A DNA stretch of 64,000 nucleotides from Fragum whitleyi (Eukaryota; Mollusca; Bivalvia; Cardiida; Cardiidae). The notes beneath the pieces are model-generated. The model saw nothing but the letters and a program-made list of their open reading frames with translations, ran no database searches and was not told the DNA's origin. The DNA lies in NCBI GenBank assembly GCA_948146395.1, contig OX411552.1, positions 3,285,501-3,349,500 of the forward strand. The letters are read 5' to 3'. A program made the position numbers and the translations under genes. Of this stretch, positions 44,769 to 56,902 are shown piece by piece (positions within the stretch are counted from its first letter, which is position 1; every line of letters starts with the position of its first letter).

Positions 44769-45781
44769 TGTCACAGAGGACCCTGTGACGTAGATATTCT
44801 AATAATAAAATGAATAATAAAATGAATAATAATAAAGTTCAGTAATATAAAATTATAATGATGAAAGCATTGAGAGAATTGAAGTATTATGTATAAATTG
44901 TATATAATTTTTGTAAGTGTGAGAGAAGTGAGAAAGGTTTATTTCTTTTGATATTTTTGTTCTTTATATTGTAATTTTCTTTGCTATAACTTGTAATGAT
45001 TAAGACTTAAGTCAAAGCCTAAGTAAAATCTTTAACTTATTTAATTTGATTAATTCCAATTTGTTAAAATATGTTTAATTCAGAATTTATTGATAAATCT
45101 GATTATTTCAAGATTATCTGTTAAATATAATTCCTATAAGGGACCATTTCATAATAGAAGTGTTTTCACACCTTTTTGATAATGTTAACTTAAATTACTT
45201 ATCTGTTTTAACTTGCTAATTTGTACCATTAACTTTTATTGGCTATTTTGTGTAAAGTATTTTCATTGGTTACTTTAAGTAACATTCTTTGACTATAAAT
45301 TGGGAGAAGAACGAGAAAGGAGAGTTTTTTAGAGTTTAGGATAGGAGTTGTTTTTTTGAGTCTGGAACATTTAGAATATTTGGAATTGCAGTTAAATAAT
45401 TATATTTGAACAAAATTTAACTTAGAAACGTATTATGAAGAAATATTATTTGCTTGAAAAATTCTATACTTTGACTTAATAGCTGAATCATCAATTGTAA
45501 ATACTGTAATTAAAGTAGATAGAACTGTGAATTGCCAGTCTTAGTTGGTTCATCCGAAACTTACTCTGTGCTCCAAACGGTGGAGAATAAAATAAAATCG
45601 GAGTGCAGAGGACCCCTGAGGTGATAGTGACTCTTTTGACACAAACTAGCTGCCGCTAAGGTTTACCTGGGCTGCTGATTCCCCAACGTTCAGTGCCTGG
45701 TACCTGTCTACCTACAACCCAGATGCACCGATTACGTAGTGACCTAGTTATTATGTGCTGACGAAAGGGCCCGCTGTCCCA
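44769..45781 (+). repeat. 3' LTR of the Ty3/gypsy element
   Basis: 1013 bp, identical to the 5' LTR except the one base noted near 45104. Confidence 0.9.
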
Positions 45782-45912
45782 GATCCTTGCTCTGCGTAAA
45801 GGAGAAGATGAACATCAGTATGAGTTAAGGTTTCTCTAACACCTGAGTAGGTGTTTCTCTAACCCTATAATTTTGAGGTGGTCACCAGTTTTTTATTAGT
45901 ACATGCATTTTA

Positions 45913-46555
45913 AAATCTTTGTTACGCCTAATAAATCCTAGTTATGCCCATAAAATCCTAGTTATGCCCATAAAAATCCTAGTTACACCCATAAAATCCT
46001 AGTTACACCCATAAAATCCTAGTTATGCCCATGAAATCCTGGTTACACCCATAAAATCCTAGTTACGCCCATAAAATCCTAGTTACACCCATAAAATCCT
46101 AGTTATGCCCATAAAATCCTAGTTATGCCCATAAAAATCCTAGTTACACCCATAAAATCCTAGTTACACCCATAAAATCCTAGTTATGCTCATGAAATCC
46201 TGGTTACACCTATAAAATCCTAGTTATGCCCATAAAATCCTAGTTACACCCATAAAAATCCTAGTTACACCCATAAAATCCTAGTTACATTCATAAAATC
46301 CTAGTTATGCCCATGAAATCCTGGTTACACCCATAAAATCCTAGTTACACCCATAAAATCCTAGTTATGCCCATAAAATCCTAGTTATGCCCATTAAAAT
46401 TATAGTTACACCCATAAAATCCTAGTTACACCCATAAAATCCTAGTTATGCCCATGAAATCCTGGTTACACCCATAAAATCCTAGTTACGCCCATAAAAT
46501 CATAGTTACACCCATAAAATCCTAGTTATGTCCATAAAATCATAGTTACGCCCAT
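45913..46555 (+). repeat. Minisatellite, 20-bp unit, about 32 copies
   Basis: The unit is CCTAGTTACACCCATAAAAT with frequent variants TATGCCC, TACGCCC, an extra A, and CATGAAATCCTGG. The TGAAATCCTGG variant recurs at about 46036, 46192, 46315 and 46456, suggesting block-wise amplification of several units. Contiguous, no spacers. Confidence 0.9.
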
Positions 46556-46599
46556 GTTGAGAGCCTCTCCATCAGCTTCACAGAAGGTTATGTTATAGC

Positions 46600-47035
46600 A
46601 GATAGGATACACCTCAGAAATTTGGAAATATTCATTTTCTCTACTTACTTGTCCCTGGGCATGTAATACATGATTTTCTACATGTCCAGGATCAACATGA
46701 ACTTGTCTGCAAAAAAAAGAGAGTAGAAAAATAAAAGAAATTATTGTTTTTAATGAAGAAAATGCTGAAGCCAGCATTTTCTTCATTGAAAAAAATATTT
46801 CTTGTGATTTGATACAAACAATTGGCTAATTAATCTCCTACCTCTACCAAGTACCATTCCAAGATTTGTCCTCTATTTACTTGTCCACTGACAATACTTG
46901 TCCACGGACAACACTTGTCCACGGAAAACACTTGTCCCCGGACAAATGAAATAGAAAGATCTACTTGTCCGTAGGAAAAAAAAACATGTCGGACAAGTTC
47001 GGCATGGGAATTCCACACCCCTGCACCTTCAGCAC
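46600..47035 (-). repeat. ACTTGTCC-type repeat, copy 2, with tandem motif
   Basis: It contains the hairpin AATGAAGAAAATGCTG with CAGCATTTTCTTCATT. A short tandem run of ACTTGTCCACGGACAACA-like units lies at 46880-46950, followed by TTCCACACCCCTGCACC. The order matches 22946-23120. Non-coding despite two reverse open frames across it. Confidence 0.55.
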
Positions 47036-47496
47036 CCTTCCTCAGTTGTCACTTTCGATCTCTGATAAAGCTAGCTAGCTACGCCTCTAAATTAGAAGAC
47101 TGGACATTTACCTTTCTCAGTATGTCAATATGACAGGCTGCTTTACATTATTCGTTCGTCTTGATTAAAATAAACATATATTTCGTGATAGTAAGCATTG
47201 ACTACTTTGTGGATTCATTCACTGGAAATGGAGCACTGGAAAAGAGAGCATTGGAAAGGAATGCCACAGGAAGAGCCGCCATTTTTTACTTTTCCCGCTA
47301 TTTTCAGACTTACGTCACGTGCCGTTTGTAAAAGTCGCACTCGATTTGTGTACCTCACATCTTGTGCCGAATAGATGAAACTACCCTGAGTGGAGGACGA
47401 GTGGAAACACGTTAGCGTTTTCTTCCAGACCTGTCGTGGATTACAAAATGCAAAGCAATGTAGCTTTATGAGGGTTTTGATATCATTGATAACAAC
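47036..47496. other. No gene seen
   Basis: Less AT-rich at about 47275-47420 (contains TTACGTCACGTGCC), so some regulatory content is conceivable, but there is no coding frame. Confidence 0.35.
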
Positions 47497-47934
<438 letters not shown>

Positions 47935-48620
47935 TTGATAACAAGAATATATCAACTAGCGGCAAATATTAATAATATATACCTGTAAATCACAGAATTT
48001 CTATTTTTAACAAATGGTCTTGATATACCAAGCATCTTTGTCGTTGCTGGATAGCATCAAATTATTGGAGACCGAGGGATTTAAACTTGTTTTAACTAAA
48101 ACAACATTAATCAGTAAATGAATTGCCTCTATTCTATCCTTCTTTTTTCCCCCAAACAACATAATGCATCCACGCTGTGAGCATTAATATTGTACCAATA
48201 CCGCTATATCAGGAAGTGGGTGGGCGTATTGATGTTTAAAATTAATTGATTTTGTTTTATGCACGTTCCAATAATAGGGGCATGTCTCAAGTGGAAAACA
48301 GATGGGCGACATATGCCAGGGTCGATGACCCTCTCAGTAATAGAGGAATGTATCGGGGACTTGTGTTGGGTACAAAAATAAAATGTCAAAAGCACCATTT
48401 ATAGCCATGAAAAATGCAATTTAAAATTTAAATTACGACTTTCTAGCTGATAACATACATGTATGTACGTCTATATTGTCTGACTGAAAATAAACGCAAT
48501 AAAGCAATTTTGCAATAGTTAACTCTGACTTTAGTTAATCTAAGTTATTTCGGTACAACGCATTACCACATTTTGCCATTTTATATAAAGAAAGTTCTTT
48601 AAATACTGCATTTCAAATTA
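47935..48620. other. No gene seen
   Basis: AT-rich, no coding signal. Confidence 0.4.
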
Positions 48621-48856
48621 GGCCTTGTAATGCTGGAATATTTCTGCTTAGGCAGGAGGTAAAGACAAAGACAAGTCTGCACATAAGTACAGTCTGATCT
48701 AAGCCTGTACCAGCTGGTCTTCCTTTTTAAACCACAAAGGATTTAAAACCATATTTTCAAAATAAATACTGCCTCACAATTTAGGCATCAAAAACTTGCA
48801 ACACTTTGATTGTTTATGCTTTCGTTACTAAGGTTTTTATTCAGCATAACACGGGC
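48621..48856. mobile_element. MITE family P5, copy 2 (decayed)
   Basis: The left end GGCCTTGTAATGCTGGAATA and right end TATTCAGCATAACACGGGCT are inverted. The interior shares TTTCTGCTTAGGCAGGAGGT and GCACATAAGTACAGTCTGAT with 10207-10446. TTA precedes the left end. Confidence 0.65.
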
Positions 48857-49285
48857 TACTGAATATTGATCAGAGTGTTTTAGAGGGTGGACCACAAAAG
48901 CTATCTGAGAAGAAATTTCATTTGACCTTAAGAATATAAGCATATAAGAATATATATAAAAAGAACCGACTTAATTTATGATTACTTATTACTAGATCTA
49001 GGTAATTGTTGATAGTCTGTTTAAATGTTCAACCAACATTACACTTTAACCATTGTTCAACAAAATCAGGACAGCCGAGTAAAAACTATTACAAGAACTT
49101 GTGTCGGGGAGCAAGTGACGTTGTTTTATCCGATTCAAATAGTCCTTGCGAAATTCTAACCATCGACTATCTGCTACCTTGATCCAATTTTACTACCTTT
49201 CTACGGAATAGACATGGAATATGTATACTGTTAAGAAAATCGTGAAATTGACAAGATGAATGATTTTGGAACGAGTTTTGAGTGA
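48857..49285. other. No gene seen
   Basis: AT-rich, no coding signal. Confidence 0.35.
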
Positions 49286-49371
49286 AATTAAAGGGATATA
49301 ATCAAATATCGTTAATTTTGTTCAGGATGAACAAAATTAGCTATATTCATTACCTCCCTTTGATAAAAATA
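49286..49371. mobile_element. Small hairpin repeat (family P8), copy 1
   Basis: AAAGGGATATAATCAAATAT, then TTAATTTTGTTC, pairs with GAACAAAATTAGCTATATTC and TACCTCCCTTT. The same layout occurs at 57298-57366 and weakly near 37143. Confidence 0.5.
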
Positions 49372-49429
49372 CATAAAAGTCCTGTAAATTGCATCCTATT
49401 CCTTCAAGAACCAATCAGGCGCTAACAAT

Positions 49430-49724
49430 TTAAACTCGGTCAGTGGAATCGTGTGTGTATTTCCGTTTATTTATCGTCGCTACCGTAGCACATGCCCATA
49501 TGAGCGACGCACCCAGATGACGGTTGGTTGTTACGGGGGATAGTGCAAGGATACACGACGAAACTACTGCTGAGATCCGCCATGGTTCTTTAACGTGCTC
49601 GGTGAGACGTCTTATCCGAAATACAATGAGTTTCGTTAGTGTACCAGCCCGGGAATCGAACCCACGCAGGCGAACTTCAATGGTTTTTATGTCCGGTGCT
49701 CTACCAACTGAGCTAATCGGGCTG
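49430..49724 (-). mobile_element. tRNA-derived repeat (family S2)
   Basis: The minus strand from 49724 to about 49645 contains TTAGCTCAGTTGGTAGAGCA (perfect A box) and GGGTTCGATTCCCGGGC (perfect B box). The acceptor and anticodon stems do not pair well and the centre is too long, so this is a SINE head, not a tRNA gene. The rest contains GCACGTTAAAGAACCATGGC and CGGATAAGACGTCTCACCGA. The plus-strand open frame at 49524-49778 crosses this repeat and is not a gene. Confidence 0.6.
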
Positions 49725-50681
49725 ATAAGTGAAATCGCGATTTTTTCCGATTTATATTTATTTGAATTTAGCTGTTGATTGAATACTTTTTAGTCAGTTG
49801 GAGCGTTTTTGATCGATTTGAGTGAATGTTTGAAATGAGTGAGTGGAGCGCTTAGGGAGTGATTTAGAATGGTTTTGATTGAGATGATTGTCAATTTCAT
49901 GATGTAATTGACTGAAACTGAAAATAAAATGGGGAATGTTTGCAACAGCACTTCATTGCTTAACTGATATGAGAGATTGATTGAACAAAATTGCTTTTCA
50001 AGCACTATACACCAAAACTAAAGATCCTTTCATACATAATGAAGTGAGGGTAAACGACTTGACCAGACAACGCCCTGTGTAACCAATATCAACTATATTG
50101 ATACAATTGTACTTATTGTGACCTATATGATGGCTGTGCCAAAACAATTCCATGTCAATTCAGGACATCCACTAGTCGTTTGAGGTCATAGCAAGGATGT
50201 TTAGATTAAAACCAGATAAATGTCTCACGGTTGTATTACCCTCGTTATTTGTGAATAATTGAGTACGGATGAAGAGCATTTCCTTCCTAATATTCACCAT
50301 ATGAAAGAACTTGAGCTTTGCCTAATCTCCACCTGTGCCCGATTAGTGTTAATGATCAATGTACAGTAGAAGCATTTTGCAGTTTACTTGAACACGAGTT
50401 TGGCGCTTACAAAATAGTTTCTTGATCCTAGTTTAAGTAAGAAGCTTTTTAAGTGTTAAAAGAATAAATCTACAGATTTAAATAAATGTGAGAAAAAAAT
50501 GTTACAAGAGTGAAAAATAAATAATGTAATAAATTGTCTACACGTGAGATTTTATTAGAAATATTGGACATTAACGTCTTCATACCTTCAAATTTGTTTG
50601 AAAGTTTCGTGTCGATTTTATTTGAATTTCTTCGAAATTATCCTCAAAATGTTCGAAACAGGACATTGAGGTAATGGAACC
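49725..50681. other. No gene seen
   Basis: GAGTGAATG- and ATTGATTGA-like low-complexity sequence at about 49780-49980. No coding signal. Confidence 0.4.
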
Positions 50682-50805
50682 ATAATTGTTCCGCAACATT
50701 TCGGACAATATGATCTTTCACAATGTTGACCGAGGTTTCCTTATGAAAAATCATTAGGAAACCTCTATTAACACTGTTAAAGTTCATTACGTCAAAAACG
50801 TTAGA
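50682..50805. mobile_element. Hairpin MITE family P9, copy 1
   Basis: Contains TTCCGCAACATTTCGGACAA, ATGATCTTTCACAATGTTGA and inner arms CGAGGTTTCCTTATGA with TCATTAGGAAACCTC. The right outer arm is decayed compared with 54606-54724. Confidence 0.6.
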
Positions 50806-53636
50806 GAATTATTACTATTGTTGATCTCAGTCAAAGGTAAATTCGCAGATCTTTCTCAAGTAGAAATCTCAAACTTTTCATTTTTCAGAAGTTAAACTTT
50901 TTAATCATTGATGTAGTACAACAAATCAAAAACTATTTTTGATCCCGTATGCTGTGAAAGGCGACAATGAAAAATTATTCAAAATGTTGTTGATTGTCGC
51001 GTGGTATTTATGAGCGCTTTATTAAAATCATGAATTTCGTTTACTAGGCCTATAAAAAACGGTGCCCATTCTAATTACTCTACCGATCAAACAGTTCACC
51101 TTAGGTCTTTTAGTATATATTATTATTATTATCATTTTTAGCTACTAACCCCCGAATTCTCAAATCTTATTGGTCAAAATAGTAACCAAAATCAAATTGC
51201 GATTTGAAAAAGTAAAATGCATAAAGAAAAAATTCTTAATTCAGAAGAAATGTTTTTATAACTAGTAATTCCTTTTATTACGATTATGTTTTCCATCAAG
51301 TAAGGCGCAGTAGTAGTCGGGGAGAAAAGGATGCTCGGTTTACCGAGATAAACCAAGTTGAATTTATGTAACTTACTTTCAACGTTAGTGCACTGGTCCC
51401 GATGAGACTTTTTCCTCGTTGGAATTATTACGTAACTTTCTGATATTTGTTTTGTTTACCAGCACTGTATTTTAGGAGGTCGGAAAGATCTTCCTGGATA
51501 AAAGGGCTTTATCCGATTTAAGTATTTCTGGAAGAAGGAAATACATTTGGAACCTCTTCAGGTCTTGCTATTTTACGAGGAAGAACATATTTATTCGATT
51601 TGCAAAATCGCAAAATTATGTCAATATAATGCAAGCCAACCGCACCTCCTCACTGTCGAACAACGAGAACATTATTCTTAAAAAGTAGCGATTTCAGTTA
51701 TTTCTAAACTTATAACTTTCTGTAAATTATTTCGTTTGTTGCTTTGATTTTTCGTCCTCTTTCCCCCTTTTCCTTACAATATGAACTTTTGAATTCATGT
51801 CAAAATATAATGGGCCTAATTTTCCAATAAAGAACGTTTTCAAGTACATTTATATACTCAGCGCGAAAGGAAACGTCCACAGATACAGATACACAATCTC
51901 TTTACTATCTGACATTTTATCATTTCAATGCATGTTCAATATTGATGAAAATAGAAAGTTGTTCTAAGTCTATGTTAACAATATTTTGAATCCGTGTTCC
52001 CTCCCCAACCAACGCTCTTGTGGAAAAAGCGTTCGCTATACTAGTTAGCCTCACGTAAGCTTTGCTAGGCTTTACAATCCACACACTCATTCAAATCATC
52101 CCAAAGTCATTCCAAAATTGTTCAATTTGTAAATTATGTGATGTTATTAACTGATATATGATTGATTGTGTGATAGCGAGTGTGTGATATTATGCAAGTT
52201 TGTCTAATTTAACTTCAAATCTGTTCTTTTCTTCTTTGTAACTATTGTAAAGAGCGGAGAAATAAAATATATATACCATTTCAAAATATCGTCCGATGCG
52301 GCAAGGCGATAGTTCACAGTAAGCATTGGCCTGTTAATTCTAATACAAAACTGTACCAGAAACTACAATTCGACAATCGTGTGTGAAAACGTTTTTTTTT
52401 TTTTGTCCTCTTTTATCCTCTTACAGACATGGTGTAACCACAAACAATGGAAAGGAGGGCAATTCGAACCATTTATGGTCTACATGAAATAAAAAATCAT
52501 TCTGTTGAGATCGAAAAGCATTATAATTTTGATTTTCTCTGATCACAGAACATAAGTAGATTAAAACTATCCGCAGGGTCGAACATGTTTTTAATGTCAG
52601 CAAAGTTTTCTCCTCAGAAAATCCAAACCATATATGTATGCTCAGAAATCTTTGAGAATTTAAATAAAGTTTTTATTAAACCGAATGGTGAATTTTAAGT
52701 CGGTAGAATATCTTCTTTTATTTCCAGAAGTTTTTTTTTTGTATTCATTTTTATTTTATCATTTCTTTTTACATATTTATTTCTTTTTTCTTTATTCATT
52801 TTTGTATTAAGGCAAATAAGCTTTTCTATTTGATCATGCTTTATTCTATTTAGGTTATCTACTTTGCATAATTTTCGATCAAAATACTGCCTTGGTTTAA
52901 ATAAAAATCGAACTTAATAAAAGTTAAGTGTAGAAGCCAGACGAAATCTTTAAAAAACAGAAGCGAAACATTCCTTGTCTGGGCCGAGACACATGTTTGT
53001 TCAAATTTCGCATCTGGCATGTGTGTTTTTAGAATTAAAAGAGTAGAATTGCAACAGAAAGGCATCACTGGCATTGAAACACAACTAATTCAGATGTACG
53101 GAGCTCGTGTTAGCTAAATTGCAGATTTCTCCAAGACACTGTGGCGCCAATCTGGATGGAAAAAACACGTGCATGTCTGTATCGCACGGAGGGGAAAAAT
53201 ACGAGAGTTTTCCGTATGGAAAACATTTGCTGGTATTTTGATAGACCAAGATATGTAACTATTTAGTGAATGGCTGCTGACGAGCGAAACAGATGTAGGC
53301 AAAAATACTCCCAGAAAATTCTGGTTTTTGCTATAAACATTAAAAACTTACAACTCGTATTTTTTGTTCTTGAAAAGTATCTGTGAAACAACTGCAGTCT
53401 CGTTACATAAAATCATCTGTCTTTTATCTTGTTATGAATATTCGAGGAGACTAAATTACAAACATTTTATATTTTATGTTCTATGTGCGCCTGCTGACGA
53501 TCCGCTATCAAAATACCTCATTAGGGACAAATAAGATCTTGGAAACGGCATGAAAGATATTTTTTATTTTTAAGTTTTTGAACGTTGAACTGAAATTCGA
53601 CTCGAGCTAAAGACCCAACCTAGTAGCAAGTGGTTT
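50806..53636. other. Long stretch without a recognisable gene
   Basis: AT-rich. Open frames of 60-71 codons on both strands show no family motif, signal peptide or splice pattern that I trust. Homopolymer T runs near 52390 and 52730. Not shared with other parts of the window. Confidence 0.45.
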
Positions 53637-53769
53637 GCCCTGTGTTCAGGATGACAAAACGACACAATCAGTTTGAAAATTTATGTCCCGCTTTGCACGT
53701 GTACTTGCGTACAAAGCGGTATATAATTTGAAAACAGTTTGCACCGTGTATTCATCCTGAACGCAGGGC
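53637..53769. mobile_element. Palindromic MITE family P7, complete copy
   Basis: The ends GCCCTGTGTTCAGGATGACA and TCATCCTGAACGCAGGGC are inverted repeats. The centre is a second hairpin, CCCGCTTTGCACGTGTAC with TGCGTACAAAGCGG. Copy 1 is at 15971-16100. Confidence 0.7.
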
Positions 53770-54605
53770 TGATGTCTATGAATATAACAAGTTTTATAGA
53801 AACAAATTAGCGTTTTTGATTTTCTGAAACTACATGAAAGTCGTCGTATTTTTGAAAAATCAAAGACCAAATGCACGGAAGTTAAGGAAAAACCTCATAA
53901 ATAGGAGAAAAGGCCATTTTTACCTTTCTTTGTAGTTTTTTTTACTTTATTGACTTCTGGCTTGCGACATAGGGACATGTTTCAGAACGAATATGAATTA
54001 ATATATTTGGTGCATATATATATTTCAAATTTATATTTGAAAGTGCAATACCTGACATTGACTTTATCTGTTTGGTTGTCCTTTGCTTGCGATCGCCCTT
54101 TGAGCCCCAATCAATGCACAAAAGTAGGTAATCAAAGTTCTTTTTTGCTGATTTTCCCTCTAGAGGAGACAAGTTTCTATGACCCTGGACGATAACTTGC
54201 GAAATGCTCTTGCTGTAGTTTTATAGACAAATATTTTAATCAACATATCATAAAATAATGTTTCAACTATTAATTCAGCCTAGCTTGTAACATAATGATC
54301 ATACTTCAAAGAGCGATGAAATGTTTATTTTATTTTTATTAAAGACTCGTAAAGTTATAATTATTAGACAGTTATTTCATCAGATTAGATAACGACACGT
54401 GACTCTACCGGATGAATACAATTAAATAATGCCGGTATGTGTTAGTGAGTGATATTTCTAACGATTTAACATGGGCGCAAAAGAAAGCACATGGCCAGCC
54501 TGTGCATGTGCACAGTCTGGCCAGAGTCTTTTCTATGCGCTCTTTAGATAGATATGGTCTAGACAAAACCAGTGAATATTTTTGTTGCAGTAGACCCGTT
54601 AAAGT
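53770..54605. other. No gene; fragment of MITE family P3 at about 54485-54565
   Basis: GCCTGTGCATGTGCACAGTC and CAGAGTCTTTTCTATGCGC match the interior of the P3 copies. Two overlapping open frames at 53942-54195 on opposite strands lack any recognisable motif. Confidence 0.4.
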
Positions 54606-54724
54606 TCCGCAACGTTTCGAAAGTAATGAACTTTCACAGTGTTTACCGATGTTTCCTAATGATTTTCATTAGGAAACCTCGGTCAACATTGTGAAATATC
54701 ATGAGTTCCGAAATGTTGCGGAAT
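54606..54724. mobile_element. Hairpin MITE family P9, best copy
   Basis: The outer arms GTTCCGCAACGTTTCG and GAGTTCCGAAATGTTGCGGA pair, as do the inner arms CACAGTGTTTACCGATGTTT and AAACCTCGGTCAACATTGTG. The loop is ATTTTCAT. Almost the entire element is palindromic. Confidence 0.7.
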
Positions 54725-55279
54725 TATTACGGTTCCGCTTACTTATGTTTTTTGGTCCGCTCAATAATGGGACCAGGCGCACACGTGAAATAGCTGAAAT
54801 ATAAATCAACGACTCATATCGTTCATTACTAAAGATAGTGTAATTTAAACTATACTAAAGATAGTGTAATTTAAACTAAGTTTGCATAATACAATTGGAG
54901 ACATTGAGCCCAATAAGACAATTATCTTCCCGAGGTGAACCAACCATTCTCTTAGGCTGAAAAAAAAAACGTTCCAGAACTTGTAACATTGACACCACTG
55001 TTTGTATGCAAAGTGCATGTTTGTAAATCATACATTCATATATATACCAATTTTTAAACATCTCAAGAATTTATACATCACGAACGCAGTGCAGGGTTAG
55101 TATTTTAAGTAGGTTACGCGTAAAAGGTAAAGTTTCCTTTAAAGGAAATTTCGGAAAAATCTGTCAAACCGAAATCTGTCGCTGGTCAACTAGCGCAGCG
55201 ACGATATTGTATTAAACAATTTTCTCAAAGCTCCTCAATTTCATTCGATCTATGAACTCGACTTTTTATAGGGGAGGGG
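54725..55279. other. No gene; one short direct duplication
   Basis: ACTAAAGATAGTGTAATTTA occurs twice in tandem at about 54830-54875. No coding signal. Confidence 0.4.
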
Positions 55280-55745
55280 GTTATTCTGGTCACACCGGCG
55301 TCGACGTAGGCATCGTTGGCGTCGGCGTGATAATTGGGTCAAGGTTACTTTGCACATGTTTTTGTGATCATAATATCAGCCTCTAGACAAAGATTCAGTA
55401 TCCTGACATTAAATTTAACGGAATTTTAATCCTTTTCGGACTTAAAAGGCTTGGTTAAGTTGTTTTCTTTACGTGAAACTGGTGTATATTTGTTATATCT
55501 CTATTTCTACTTAAGTTATTAATTAGAAACTTTGCAGATTTATAAGTCTGAAAATTGAATGTGGAAGTGGACAGTGGAATTTCAACCCATTTCGGACTTA
55601 AATATTCGCGGTTAAGTTTTTACGTGCAACTGATGTATATCTGTTATATCTTTGTTTCTACAAAAGCTTTTGCCCTGATATTGAAATCAATAGACATTTC
55701 CCAATGCGTCATTGATTTGCACAAGAGAGATCAAGTTAGAGTCCA
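55280..55745 (+). repeat. GGCGTCGGCGT-type repeat with a duplicated 155-bp segment
   Basis: TCACACCGGCGTCGACGTAG, then GCGTCGGCGTGATAATTGGG, begins it. Two diverged copies follow, marked by TTTCGGACTTAAA, TTAAGTT and TGATGTATATCTGTTATATC-like sequence (about 55433 and 55589). Non-coding. Confidence 0.5.
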
Positions 55746-56489
55746 GTAAAATTTAATGTCACCAAAGAACACCAAACGTCTCTTTTTCACTATTTTATAC
55801 ATTTTTTAACAAAATGACGTTTCTTTTGTGGTTAAGTATGAATTGTGCTGTTCGAAGCTAAGATTGACCAACAAGTAACCAAGACCGACGAATTAAACAC
55901 GTTATGTAAAACAAATGTGTCCTTAAGAATCCTTTCGCACACTGTCATTTAGAGTTGTATCTGCATCCAACAGAGCACCAAAAGATTAGTTCAAAGAATT
56001 TCTCTTTACACTCGCACATCTAGAAAGACCACATTGTCAACCACTGCAAAGATTTGGGTTAGCTTGGTTTTGTCATACCTCTAGGGTCCTGTGTTTGTAG
56101 CTCGACAAATACGAAAGTATTGGCGTGATCTCAACTATTTCTATCACAGGTGTTTTACATCAGTTAGGAAAAAGACTGTTCATTGAAAAATCAAAAACAA
56201 GCATTTTCACAGAAAAATTCCTGTAACAATAAAATAGTAATACTGCTACGTTTCTTTTGGGATTCATTATATTCATAACAAACATGATAGGATGTCCACG
56301 AAAATCGTCACCGACTTTTTCGTAAAATCTGTAATCTGTACTTTCTTTGCCAAAAAGAATTGTTAACGATCCGATCAGTTCAACAAATGCCCACCAATGT
56401 GTTGATAATTGTAGACCCGTGTGGACTAGCAGCTGGGTGCTACAAGTAGGATGCAATAATAGTTCTGGAATGAGAACAACTAAGAAAAT
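55746..56489. other. No gene seen
   Basis: The reverse open frame at 56160-56456 (98 codons) has no recognisable motif; I leave it uncalled. Confidence 0.4.
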
Positions 56490-56569
56490 GTTGTTAGCAG
56501 CTCCAACCTCCGCGATATGACTAAATTATTATTAAGGCGACCCAAAACCCCATTCAAACAAACAAACAA
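56490..56569 (+). mobile_element. 3' fragment of SINE family S1
   Basis: TTAGCAGCTCCAACCTCCGC, then AAGGCGACCCAAAACCCCAT and a CAAA tail, matches the reverse complement of 16415-16490. The tRNA head is missing. Confidence 0.6.
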
Positions 56570-56670
56570 TTATACCCTACTACAACAACAGATGATAAGA
56601 GGCGTTGTAAATAAGGGTTCTAGTATTATCTAGCTTGAGCAAATAAGGCACAGGCGCAAATATCGCGTAT

Positions 56671-56902
56671 CTGGGGTCTGTTTTACCAAACATCTTACGA
56701 TCATTTTATTGTGTAGGTCAAAATTAAAGTTGCATGTACATTAGTCACTAAATATTAAATCCTTCTATGCATCATCTCATTGGAAGACGATTCCAATGAG
56801 ATATTGCAAGGCAGAATCTAAGAATAAATGAGAACACCAGGTACGATTGTCATTTTGATTTACGATTATTTTTTTCGTAAGGAGTTTATTGAAACGGGTC
56901 CT
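56671..56902 (+). mobile_element. MITE family P2, complete copy
   Basis: The left end CTGGGGTCTGTTTTACCAAA and right end TTTATTGAAACGGGTCC are imperfect inverted repeats. The core GATGAGATATTGCAAGGCAG-like block reads CAATGAGATATTGCAAGGCA here, preceded by an ATCATCTCATTGGAAGACG stem. Confidence 0.6.

Larger units (their letters stand above)
37619..45781 (+). mobile_element. Ty3/gypsy-type LTR retrotransposon, complete-looking, GATC duplication
   Basis: 8163 bp with two 1013-bp LTRs that begin TGTCACAGAGG and end GCTGTCCCA. GATC at 37615-37618 and 45782-45785 is the target duplication. Comparing the LTRs by eye I found one difference (GATTTTTTC near 37954 versus GATTATTTC near 45104), so it inserted recently. 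The internal region has a primer-binding-like site, a 441-bp leader, one pol frame of 1734 codons and a purine tract. Domain order is protease, reverse transcriptase, RNase H, integrase, as in Ty3/gypsy. No gag frame lies between the 5' LTR and pol. The 3 bases ATC before TG are shared by both LTR contexts, so the boundary could be drawn 3 bases earlier, but TG...CA plus GATC fits best. Confidence 0.9.

Noticed and set aside
45913..46555. Regular short repeats as CRISPR or telomere-like sequence
   Set aside because: The unit is 20 bp, contiguous, not G-rich and unlike TTAGGG. Plain minisatellite.
49645..49724. Functional tRNA gene on the minus strand
   Set aside because: A and B boxes are perfect, but the acceptor and anticodon stems do not pair and the length is off. 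It is the head of a tRNA-derived repeat.
50806..53302. Several 60-71 codon reverse open frames as small host genes
   Set aside because: No motif, no signal sequence, no splice context, and length expected by chance in this base composition.
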